A stretch of 64,000 bases of DNA, taken from assembly GCA_018228645.1 (NCBI GenBank), contig CP073693.1:2986416-3050415 (forward strand), read 5' to 3'. Shown piece after piece: positions 41,001 through 47,629 of this stretch. Position 1 is the stretch's first letter, and every line of letters begins with the position of its first letter. Made by a program: the position numbers and the translations under genes. A model generated the notes under the pieces. The model made no database searches. It was given only the letters and a program-made list of their open reading frames with translations, and was not told the DNA's origin. This stretch comes from Clostridiaceae bacterium Marseille-Q4143. GTDB taxonomy: Bacteria; Bacillota; Clostridia; Lachnospirales; Lachnospiraceae.

Positions 41001-43155
41001 AACAAGGTGCGGTTGTAATTGTCGTCGATTGTTCTCCGCTCAACAGACCACCACTTGCAGTAACAGATAAAGAAACAGATTGTCCTGATGAAAATCCGGT
41101 TCTGGTAAACGTGTATTTCTTCGATTCTCCAGTTGCCATGGTACCGACACTGATCGCAGAATTTTTTACGGTAACCGCTTGTCCATCTTTATCCTTCACA
41201 TTCCAGCCGCTTTCGATACCTGTCAGTTTCACATTGCTCAATGACAAACTACTGGAATTTGTGACCGTCACCGTATAGGTAAGTGAAGCCGTAGCTGTTT
41301 TTTCCAGCTCGTCCCTTCCCTCAATCTCGACCTGCAGCCAATTTGCCTCCACACCCGATGATTCTGATGCCGCATTTGAAGCGGATATTTTCGGTTCTTT
41401 ATTGCCTGCGGATTTAACAACTGTTGTTGAATTGGTGCACGGTCCTGTCGTGATGGTCTGATAGGTTTCATTTCCCAGATTCACCTGGCCGCTGGCAGTC
41501 AATGTCAGAGAAATAATCTGCCCCTCTGAAAATGGTTTTTTCTTTATAAATGTATAAGTCTTCTCATCGTTAACCCCTAATGAGAATGAACCCGTATCCT
41601 GAGGCTCCTGAATATCCCACCCCGCATTGTTATAATCCAGTGTTATATTTTCCACTGTTTTGTCTGCTGAATTATTTTTAACCGTCACAGTATAACTTAC
41701 ACTTTCAGCAGAGCTTCCAATCTCTTTTACTCCTGAAATGGTAAGCTTCAGCATCCCTGCTGGAATTTCCGGTATCCCACCGGATACGCTCTGATCCTCC
41801 TGTTTGGAAACCGTTGTGTGCAGCTCATTCGATGACGCTGTTACTTTCTGATTTTCAACCACCTTATATGCCTGGAATTTCATGGACGTGCTGACAGGCG
41901 AACTCTCACCAGAATACGTTCCACGGTATGTAAACTCGACCTCCGTACCCGCGTTGTTGACGGATGTAAGCGTCACTTCATTTCCCGAAGATTCCTGCCC
42001 ACCTATGATATTCCATGTACCAGTTATACCATCCGGCGCTTTCAGAACAATACCAGACACGTCACTTTCCGTCGCTTTCACGGTCAGCTCATAGACTATG
42101 GTATAGGCTCCATCCTTATCCGTTATTACATTAGCAGGTGCTTTTGCTGCGATACTGAATAATTCACCCACTGCAGCATTTGTACCGCTGCCATTTACCG
42201 TTTCCCTATAAAATGCCGGTGCACTCAGCGAGATACTGGTATCCCCAACTTCGGAAAATCTGTAATTCTCAATCTTTTTGTAAATATAGGTCTCTTTTGT
42301 TGTCTCTGTTTTTTCTGTTTCTTCCTTTTTTTCTTCTTTTGCCTTCTGATTGATCTGCAGTTGATTACCGACAACTTCTACTTTTTCAATCGTTCCTTGC
42401 AGATCACCGCAAATAATACCAAAGCTATCTTCTCCAGGTGCATTCGCGTTCTTTGTTGCAATCGTAGTTGTTGTTTTCGTCCAGGTGATCGTCCCGCCGT
42501 CCTGGGTCTTATCTATTTGATTATAAGTACTGCGCTGTTCACTGCCATCTGAATCCAGCTCACTGACCGGAATATTTTTCATATAGGGCTTGGGTTCGTC
42601 TGTCTGCGCATTTCCGGTACTGTCTGTCCACTTCGACGGTGAATTTCTGGAAATCGTCACGCCTGCATCCGATGTTCTCGTATATGATGCATTCTTATCT
42701 TTGATATCTACAATCAGATTATTCACAGAACCCGTAACCGTTCCAAATAAAACACCCTGTGCTGCTTCACCCGGTGTACTGTCACTGATCTTAAGTTCTG
42801 TAATCGTAATCACATGACCATTTCCATCAAAGGTTCCGGCGAATGTTCCGGTCGCCGCCGTATTAATGGAAGAAATAGTCAAATCGTTGGTGAGCTTAAA
42901 TGTTTTTCCCCCCGTATACTCAGCATCTGCATTTCCCAAAGCCATCAACTGCTTAGTATTTTCGATCAAATACGTGCTATCACTTTCGGGCTGCAAGTCT
43001 TTCATATTATACTCAGTCCGCGACTCCGCCTGCGCCCCCATTCCATTTCCCAGTATCAGTACCAGCACGGCTGCCACAAGACAGAATAATCCGGCTGCTC
43101 CGTACCAGATCTGTTTCTTTCCCGTCCATTTTTTCTTAGGTTCTTTGTTTTTCAT
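35089..43155 (-). CDS. Giant (2688-residue) surface protein with GLUG-, Ig- and chitobiase-type repeats
   Basis: 2688 residues, GGAGG seven bases before the ATG. A basic start with one hydrophobic segment (about 17-40, AGLFCLVAAVLVLILG) is a signal or anchor. A GLUG-like segment (GTFAGTFDGNGHVITI, about 80-100) is followed by many Ig/NEW3-like repeats (about 330-1080), another GLUG-like part (about 1140-1210), modules with YLVS...W...YIYAR (1500-1750), and CHB_HEX-type repeats with IYYTTDGS (about 1790-2480). The C-terminal domain IGMPIPEAYENA, a membrane segment and RKWKKMKRDR end the protein. It shares its C-terminal half design with the 1854-residue neighbour. Likely a long envelope-spanning filament or stalk. 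Confidence 0.85.
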   Translation of the reverse strand: MKNKEPKKKWTGKKQIWYGAAGLFCLVAAVLVLILGNGMGAQAESRTEYNMKDLQPESDSTYLIENTKQLMALGNADAEYTGGKTFKLTNDLTISSINTAATGTFAGTFDGNGHVITITELKISDSTPGEAAQGVLFGTVTGSVNNLIVDIKDKNASYTRTSDAGVTISRNSPSKWTDSTGNAQTDEPKPYMKNIPVSELDSDGSEQRSTYNQIDKTQDGGTITWTKTTTTIATKNANAPGEDSFGIICGDLQGTIEKVEVVGNQLQINQKAKEEKKEETEKTETTKETYIYKKIENYRFSEVGDTSISLSAPAFYRETVNGSGTNAAVGELFSIAAKAPANVITDKDGAYTIVYELTVKATESDVSGIVLKAPDGITGTWNIIGGQESSGNEVTLTSVNNAGTEVEFTYRGTYSGESSPVSTSMKFQAYKVVENQKVTASSNELHTTVSKQEDQSVSGGIPEIPAGMLKLTISGVKEIGSSAESVSYTVTVKNNSADKTVENITLDYNNAGWDIQEPQDTGSFSLGVNDEKTYTFIKKKPFSEGQIISLTLTASGQVNLGNETYQTITTGPCTNSTTVVKSAGNKEPKISASNAASESSGVEANWLQVEIEGRDELEKTATASLTYTVTVTNSSSLSLSNVKLTGIESGWNVKDKDGQAVTVKNSAISVGTMATGESKKYTFTRTGFSSGQSVSLSVTASGGLLSGEQSTTITTAPCSKTTTLVPPANGEKTNPESSNSGIGSLNLSIQSPEYAAESSTIDYTVQITSDRAGTFTLTGPTGGNWADVSGNSRSVTFAENELSKTKNFTYRISSNNGVTFGLTGTGFSISKTSLKVNEIDTATKTTPQEKKNSTIKADTLKLNVTAPAVLEEDNGSAVITYTIDCAGILAGTKLTASQSGGTWTGTGTTSSDGASYTTASGEQTVTYRVTVSDHPADDKTPLQIENQFTALYETEGNTVYAETGKITSAVYKKDASLSDTVQAGRMTMVLSTPAYTTKEEAVYTLTLSNTDAAKRIYIGTFPDGWTKTSGAWDSKEYRSIKDGVASEPLQGNILPAGESITFTEKTAKAEAKAPGFQKTVSLSGIQTIEAIDAYLYQEKKEDPVPGNDASSETSSDDAGFVYTGNYLYAGAIAGRGSADSTISEVSQKINLSANVEGQPADNGAALMAGGIIGKSENLTLKDLYVQGDIQNGNYLTGTDTGTALTLQNIIVTGTEDVANLGTARVTDDTVLVGQQKKPSDTGWHNWKNYDYYSSASESDKISGFDLAWLVKENAFTVISPESTETEIKTSIGGLTRDVSSWHMAYRARKAQDDKDQQLYYSDEQNLPIGDSGYYQIENLYATDGYYHYLQGKGAMVYPFSSDGKKPKFYEDSDWKVVRTDKDGLTDQIQLPLNATIDCTMYYYDTGSGKWVEAQYSDIDGRNVITYPFTADKVTIRLLPKSSGKFYEESTSKPFTAEDHLPLPAPRVTIVDFYKENGTENVVDFVDQAFYGQESKLDITDVNTKCSYQYCLSDKELLEIGWTTTQLEHNATGYTVNSSAFENAEWKDVSDGFKLSDKEGTWYLYVKVEAAGYPSTIYRYGSCTTCLKATADIHVYLDDGTELAENDRIASGDSFKFRFTMTQAEQLGMTRLQYLVSATELSGEKLHLDGNWTLYEDTSITINRPSGADGYYIYARIYNAKEKKYQEVDTYHYLFVDEAGTVTISPRTVSVESTSDASAASIISSSSPVYLSCQEKGARILYLISDTLNNKFSFIRVTENLSGLKDGENGYFKIGNRWYRTDASVQVYTDSISFYNGESGTKPQYIHTAVLGTEGEPGKTVTYAYQVSPMGQASVPEASMDTLHFPGGEDKDSTQVQKGASLSFQSLTPGAELYYVIGDSNAEVLDHEEGETKLYDSKNGIEVEGDYGNQFVIRMKAVKWSTDGTGRKELKDSETVRFIYTIADQDQAVAPTATPSTSDQEPTVITPGDKILLSTPTKGASIYYTADGSAPSVTKSEDGTFAPAGSTLLYDAGQGIIAPSSGNGYFTVRAIAVHLELSNSPEAKYTYSFPSDVEMPYANIPSGDVDMGTEVILKNKTEGAEIYYTVSRDGTTPEDPTISSSVFDATQPIIINGATVIKAIAVKDGVKSGILTLTYNSREQLSAPTASIDSGAMVSRGTRLKLKAADGASIYYTMDGSDPSDQSNASVISGSELILDGTAGSTVTVKACARKDGKSVSEVVTFTYQISQSAGGVTADVPNGTLVSIGSKINLMTDVTDAEIRYTTDGSSPADSGIKGTVVTVEGTSGSSFMIKAVVVVDGDAGTVCTFTYKIKEKPSAPTASPSGGTLTVATRVELNSSAEKIYYTTDGVTPTESSSLYKEPILINKTTNLKAIAVSADGEVSEVASFQYTAALKAAKPTASHDTGTVLEPGTIVALHTDTSGAEIYYSTDGTEPTRDNLDSMTLYTEDGITVNRTVTILAAAYREDMQLSAVTELYYQVDTIPAVEQKKAEEALLEEQQLKDTDSSGLARTEGQQQSTSYQSRVLRERDCNTVVSSTWESIPSDAVLVTEKQEYGQEALANVRQLFGDDYTIISSYNMYLMRGSTIAQPQGEVEIGMPIPEAYENAAVTIVYIDKNNKITKKETRRQDGMAYAKTDHFSNYALVGLEEAASDGWTVSYLLILEAAAAVTVIAGLGYYISRKWKKMKRDR

Positions 43156-43181
43156 TTGTTTTGCCTCCGTCCCGTACTGCT

Positions 43182-45020
43182 CTATAGAAAGGCTTCCAGC
43201 AGCTCCCGCTGGGATGTGCTGAAATTTTTACCCTGTTTGCCATATTCATTTTCGATGCCGCCCAGGAGATGCTTCATCCCCACAGGCACCCCTTCCGACG
43301 CTGCCAGCAATGCACCGTGCAGTGCCGCATTTTTAATGGATGCACCGGACAGCTCAAAGGCCTGGGCCAGCATCAGCGCATCCACCTCTCCGGCTACCGG
43401 TGTATCTTTTGGGAAAATGCTCTCCCACAGTTCTTTCCTGAGTGCCGCATCCGGCATCGGGAAATGCACCATGTAGGAAATTCTTCTGCGGAACGCATCA
43501 TCAAAATTCTGTAAAAGATTGGTCGCCAGAATCGATACGCCGCTGTACTGCTCTATCCTCTGTAAGAGATACGCCGTCTCCGCATTGGAATACCGGTCCT
43601 GTGCATCCGACACATCGCTTCTCTTTGTAAAAATAGCATCCGCCTCATCAAAGAGAAGAATGCAGTCGCATTTATCTGCTTCCTCGAAGATCCGTCCGAT
43701 GTTTTTCTGGGTTTCCCCGATATATTTACTGATCAGCTGGGAGAGATCCACCCGGTAAAGGGGCATTCCCAGTTCATTCGCCATGACCTGCGCCGCCATG
43801 GTCTTTCCCGTTCCAGGTGCTCCGTAGAACAGAATGGAGATTCCGTTTCCATAGGAAAATTTCTGTCCGAATCCCCACTGCTCCAGCACCTGCTCCTTTG
43901 CGGAAATCATCCTGCAGATCTGCTGAAGCTTCTGATACTGCGCGGCCGGAAGCTTCAGTTCCGCAAAGCTTCTCGTTGCCGGAAGAAGCTGAAGTCTCGT
44001 GCCTGCTGCCGGAAGAAGCACCGTATTTTCAATCGTCATGCCGGATTCTGCTTCTGCCCGGATATTTTTCAGATACTGAAGATAGGTTCCTGTCGGAAGC
44101 TGTCTCCCTGCAATCTGGGCTTTCTTCATCGTCTCCGGGAGGGTATACCAGATCTCTCCCAATACATCTTCCGCCATCTGTTCTTTTAACTGCCGGTCCG
44201 GACGTTCGGTACTCCTGGTCAGTACTGCTGCTTCTGTCCTCTCCGTCAAAGGCCGGTCCGCATCCCGGATCATCCCGAAAAAGGTAAAGCAGTCTGCCAG
44301 ATCCTGCAGCAGTCCTTCTCTTTCTTCTTTTCCCATTCGGATACAGAAAAAGCTGTCATACAGTGCCGTGCAGAGAATGCAGTCATTTAATTCCCGTCTT
44401 CCTCCCTGGAACCGGTCACCATCCATCAGCAAAAGCGTCATTCCTTCTTCCGCCGCCAGCTGTTCCATCAGAAAAGTCCTTCCGCTTCCTTTTTCTCCTG
44501 TGAGACAAAAGATCAACGATCCTCCCCTTTTTTCTGCCAGACGGAAGATCTTTTTTCCATCCTCCAGAATCGATTCTGTTCCATAAGAATGCTCTTCCCG
44601 CGGCAGCACCAGCTTCACGCCTGACGGCAGCTCCGGACTCTTTCCTTCAAGGAAGGAAAACATAACCTCCGCCAGTACGATCCGGCCATCCGCCGGTCGA
44701 TACCATGTCGGAAGAGAAGCCGTATTTTCCGGCTCCTCCTCATAGATTTCCATATAAAGTTTCCGGAAGGTTTCCGCAGAGATGCTTCCCTCCACCGCAC
44801 AAAGTCCCCAGGAAGCACATAGAAGTAACTGCTCCATTTCTTCCATATTCAATCGACGGACCGCCTCGGTCCATGGAAAGAACGTTCCTGTATCCTGCCC
44901 TTCCTGCATGATTTCACGTAAAACGGCCTGCAGCTGCTCTTTTTTATCAACTGCCTGTCCCTTTGCAAAATCTCTTCCTGCTTTTTTTAATCTGCGGCTC
45001 AGAATCTCTGCGTAATTCAT
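43182..45020 (-). CDS. AAA+ ATPase of the CIS cluster (Afp15-like), first copy
   Basis: 612 residues. The C-terminal AAA+ module has Walker A GAPGTGKT (400-407), Walker B ILLFDEAD (454-461), sensor 1 ATN (499-501) and an arginine group RRR (511-513). An N-terminal P-loop-like sequence GEKGSGRT (175-182) marks a second, degenerate ATPase domain. AAA+ proteins of this kind are a constant part of Afp/PVC-type loci, where they are thought to help assembly or cargo loading. The ribosome site AAGGAG precedes the ATG. It lies 27 bases before the giant surface gene and 21 bases after the small YbjN-like gene. Confidence 0.92.
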   Translation of the reverse strand: MNYAEILSRRLKKAGRDFAKGQAVDKKEQLQAVLREIMQEGQDTGTFFPWTEAVRRLNMEEMEQLLLCASWGLCAVEGSISAETFRKLYMEIYEEEPENTASLPTWYRPADGRIVLAEVMFSFLEGKSPELPSGVKLVLPREEHSYGTESILEDGKKIFRLAEKRGGSLIFCLTGEKGSGRTFLMEQLAAEEGMTLLLMDGDRFQGGRRELNDCILCTALYDSFFCIRMGKEEREGLLQDLADCFTFFGMIRDADRPLTERTEAAVLTRSTERPDRQLKEQMAEDVLGEIWYTLPETMKKAQIAGRQLPTGTYLQYLKNIRAEAESGMTIENTVLLPAAGTRLQLLPATRSFAELKLPAAQYQKLQQICRMISAKEQVLEQWGFGQKFSYGNGISILFYGAPGTGKTMAAQVMANELGMPLYRVDLSQLISKYIGETQKNIGRIFEEADKCDCILLFDEADAIFTKRSDVSDAQDRYSNAETAYLLQRIEQYSGVSILATNLLQNFDDAFRRRISYMVHFPMPDAALRKELWESIFPKDTPVAGEVDALMLAQAFELSGASIKNAALHGALLAASEGVPVGMKHLLGGIENEYGKQGKNFSTSQRELLEAFL

Positions 45021-45041
45021 ATAGCTCTCCTTACAGTCCGG

Positions 45042-45560
45042 TTATTTTGTACACTCTTTCAACAGCATTTCCTTCATCAGGTCATATCCCATCCCCATCT
45101 CCAGAATGGTATCTGCTACGACTCCAGCATCAAAAGGTTCTCCGGATACCCCTGTCACGGTCGCCCGATACTGCACCAGCGGCTCCTGCCCTTCTTCTGC
45201 CGAACCATAAAAATAATGTCCCACACGACTTGTGCGATTCATAAAATTCACCATTTTTAAAATGCACTGTTCATCCGGATTTTCCAGTTTTACCCTGATC
45301 TGACTGTAAAAGATCAGATATCGGGCAAGACTTTTTCCTGTATCATCCAAATCCACCAGCATTCCACTGGCCAGATGAAGATCTTCACTTTCTATATCAT
45401 CCAGGTCATCCGGCACTTCATCCACGCTGGGCAGACATACTAACAAAGTGGCATCCTCTGCTAACCTTCCGGGCGTCAGCACCTCTGCTGCCAGATCCAG
45501 CTCTTCCAGTTCTTTTTTTAACTGCTCCAGATCTCTTATTTTCTTTTCGATCGTATCCAT
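45042..45560 (-). CDS. Small acidic protein, possible chaperone (YbjN/T3S-chaperone-like)
   Basis: 172 residues if translation starts at the ATG at 45560, which has GGAGG five bases upstream. A GTG at 45575 overlapping the previous stop as GTGA is possible but poorly spaced. The N-terminal 25 residues are coiled coil (EKKIRDLEQLKKELEELDLA). The rest is acidic alpha/beta with LARYLIFYSQIRVKLENPDE and ends in a helical EMGMGYDLMKEML. The pattern is like YbjN or type III secretion chaperones, but no firm match. It is encoded directly after the candidate cargo gene, the usual place for a cargo chaperone. Confidence 0.55.
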   Translation of the reverse strand: MDTIEKKIRDLEQLKKELEELDLAAEVLTPGRLAEDATLLVCLPSVDEVPDDLDDIESEDLHLASGMLVDLDDTGKSLARYLIFYSQIRVKLENPDEQCILKMVNFMNRTSRVGHYFYGSAEEGQEPLVQYRATVTGVSGEPFDAGVVADTILEMGMGYDLMKEMLLKECTK

Positions 45561-45571
45561 GCTTTCCTCCA

Positions 45572-47626
45572 TCACTCCTGTCCAAAGGAGGCTGCGATCT
45601 TCTTTCTCAGCTCCGCTTTACTTGGCGCATTGATCAATTCCGGCATATCTGCATCCAGTCCTCTTCTTAAGACATTGTGCAGCTGGCTTACATTTCTTCC
45701 CTGCCGGACAATGGTCTTAGGATTCACGGTATCAAGCTCCGGCTCATTCTTGAAGCCTCTGGTCTGCGTCCAGATATCCGAATTTCCCACCTCGCTCATA
45801 CGGTCTATCATCATAATTGCCATGTCATTTCTGGTAGTTTCTTTATTATCTGCAGTTCCTGTCAGTTTGCGTGCAATCCCATAGACCTGTGCCGCACCTC
45901 CCCGTGCCAGAGAATATCCTCCGTTGACAATCCCGACTGTCGATGCTGTTCCCAGCAGTGCTGCACCTGCGACTGCCCCAGCTCCGGTCATACATGCGAT
46001 TTCTCCGGTAAGTTTCGTTCCTGAACTAATCAATCCTACGGTTCCTTTTCCGATCTCTTCCAGCTGATGATATAAAGCTTTTCTCATTTTCTTATGAGAT
46101 TTATCCAGCTCTCTATACTCTTCCATCAGTTCCAGTGCTTCCATCTGCCGAAGTTTTGATTTATTCTCTTTCATTTTGTTGGGTTGTACGCGTTCTCCCC
46201 GTTCCTCTTTTGCCCGGTCTTCCGCAATTTCATTCCGAAGTACTGCCATTCGCTCTCCTATTCCGTACTGGGCCTCCCGGTATCTGGAGTCATTTCTGGA
46301 GCGCATCTCATCACTTTTCACGATATGAATTTTGGACGCGCCGTTCTGATTTCCCAAGGCCACCTTCTGAAGCAGAGCTTTTCTTTTTTCGTTTACATCA
46401 CCGGATCTGCTGCGATACCGTTCTTCCTGCAGCGTGTATGCTTCTGCTGCCGTTTCATCCTTCGTCGCAGCATTCTCATATTTTGCTTTCTTTTTCTGAA
46501 TTCGGTCAAAAATCTGGTTGCGGTCTCTTCTCATCATCTCTATATGTACACTGGAATCAACCATATCTGTCAGATTCAGTATTATGGCAAGTCCCCCCTG
46601 GGTTAAAGAAAGACAGCTTCCCAGAAGAGGCACCAGCGCGGTAAAAACAGAAAGGGTTCCATTGATATCTCCAAACACATCCACAAGCTTATGGAAGATT
46701 CCTTTGATATTTTTCCATCTCTGCTGGGCATCCAGCTGAGATCCTTCTGTGGCATTGGCTGCTTTTATCCAGTTGGCTCCTGCTTTCACAAGACTGATTA
46801 CATGCAGAACTCCGCTGATCAAACTTAATATATTCCCCACGATTCCGTTCGCATCTACAGAGTCTTCTTTATTCAGTCTTGTTTTATTATTTCCCCGTTT
46901 TATAAATTTTTCGGCCGTTTCAGCCGCTTCTCCATAATCCTTCTTATCTCCGGCAATTCCACTGGAAGTGGCTGCCGTTTCAGCAATCGCGCTAATGGTT
47001 CCATGCCAATCCTTCAGGCGCTCCTTTAAAAACTCTTTGAATGCAGTAAGAGAAAAAGCTTTCCCCAGTTTTTCCTTGGCAATGGATAATCTGTCTTTCT
47101 TGTCTGCTTCATAATCTGTACTTTCCGTTGAAGTTGCCGGATCCGCATGTCCGGTAAGATAATCTGCATCTGCATTTGCTCCGCCGTTTAATGTTTTGAC
47201 CTTTTTAATCAATGTCTCCAACGGAGTTCCCTTTTGTTTCAGGATGTTTTCTTTCTGTTCCCTGACTTTTGCATCTTTTCTGGCCTTATGATCAATGGCA
47301 TCCTGCGCCCCATCCGCTTTGGAGAGAAACTCCTGTTCCAGTGCCTGATACTCCGCATCCCCCTGAAGATTCATTCCTCTTGCCATCCGCTGCATATTTT
47401 CAAACTGTCCTCTGGCATCATCCAGTTTTTCTTTGTCAAGGGCTCCGCCTGCGGATTCCGCATTTCTTGTCAGCTGCGTGACCTGATCCATAATCCGCTT
47501 TCTGTAATTTTGATCTGCCGACCGTTCCTTATCCGTGCGTGGAACAGGCGGTCTGTATTCCTGTTTGACAGGTGCTGCTGTTTTCTTTGATGGTTTTCCA
47601 AATAATTTTCTTAATAACCCCGGCAT
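45572..47626 (-). CDS. 684-residue protein with hydrophobic stretches, candidate CIS cargo/effector
   Basis: 684 residues, no recognised domain and no signal peptide. The first 210 residues are charged and helical. Hydrophobic stretches lie at about 262-287, 322-356 and 527-587; the last is rich in G and A (GAGAVAGAALLGTASTVGIV) like a glycine zipper. Long charged helices separate them. The C-terminal 100 residues are polar. Such a soluble-plus-amphipathic design fits a membrane-active protein kept soluble until release. It sits between two CIS AAA+ ATPases and is followed at once by a small chaperone-like protein. A cargo or membrane-perforating effector role is inferred; a structural scaffold is the alternative. 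GGAGGAG precedes the ATG. Confidence 0.55.
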   Translation of the reverse strand: MPGLLRKLFGKPSKKTAAPVKQEYRPPVPRTDKERSADQNYRKRIMDQVTQLTRNAESAGGALDKEKLDDARGQFENMQRMARGMNLQGDAEYQALEQEFLSKADGAQDAIDHKARKDAKVREQKENILKQKGTPLETLIKKVKTLNGGANADADYLTGHADPATSTESTDYEADKKDRLSIAKEKLGKAFSLTAFKEFLKERLKDWHGTISAIAETAATSSGIAGDKKDYGEAAETAEKFIKRGNNKTRLNKEDSVDANGIVGNILSLISGVLHVISLVKAGANWIKAANATEGSQLDAQQRWKNIKGIFHKLVDVFGDINGTLSVFTALVPLLGSCLSLTQGGLAIILNLTDMVDSSVHIEMMRRDRNQIFDRIQKKKAKYENAATKDETAAEAYTLQEERYRSRSGDVNEKRKALLQKVALGNQNGASKIHIVKSDEMRSRNDSRYREAQYGIGERMAVLRNEIAEDRAKEERGERVQPNKMKENKSKLRQMEALELMEEYRELDKSHKKMRKALYHQLEEIGKGTVGLISSGTKLTGEIACMTGAGAVAGAALLGTASTVGIVNGGYSLARGGAAQVYGIARKLTGTADNKETTRNDMAIMMIDRMSEVGNSDIWTQTRGFKNEPELDTVNPKTIVRQGRNVSQLHNVLRRGLDADMPELINAPSKAELRKKIAASFGQE

Positions 47627-47629
47627 CTG

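Noticed and set aside
29454..43155. CRISPR-like or intergenic repeats in the giant genes
   Set aside because: The repeats are imperfect, in frame and encode protein modules. There are no spacers and no cas genes.
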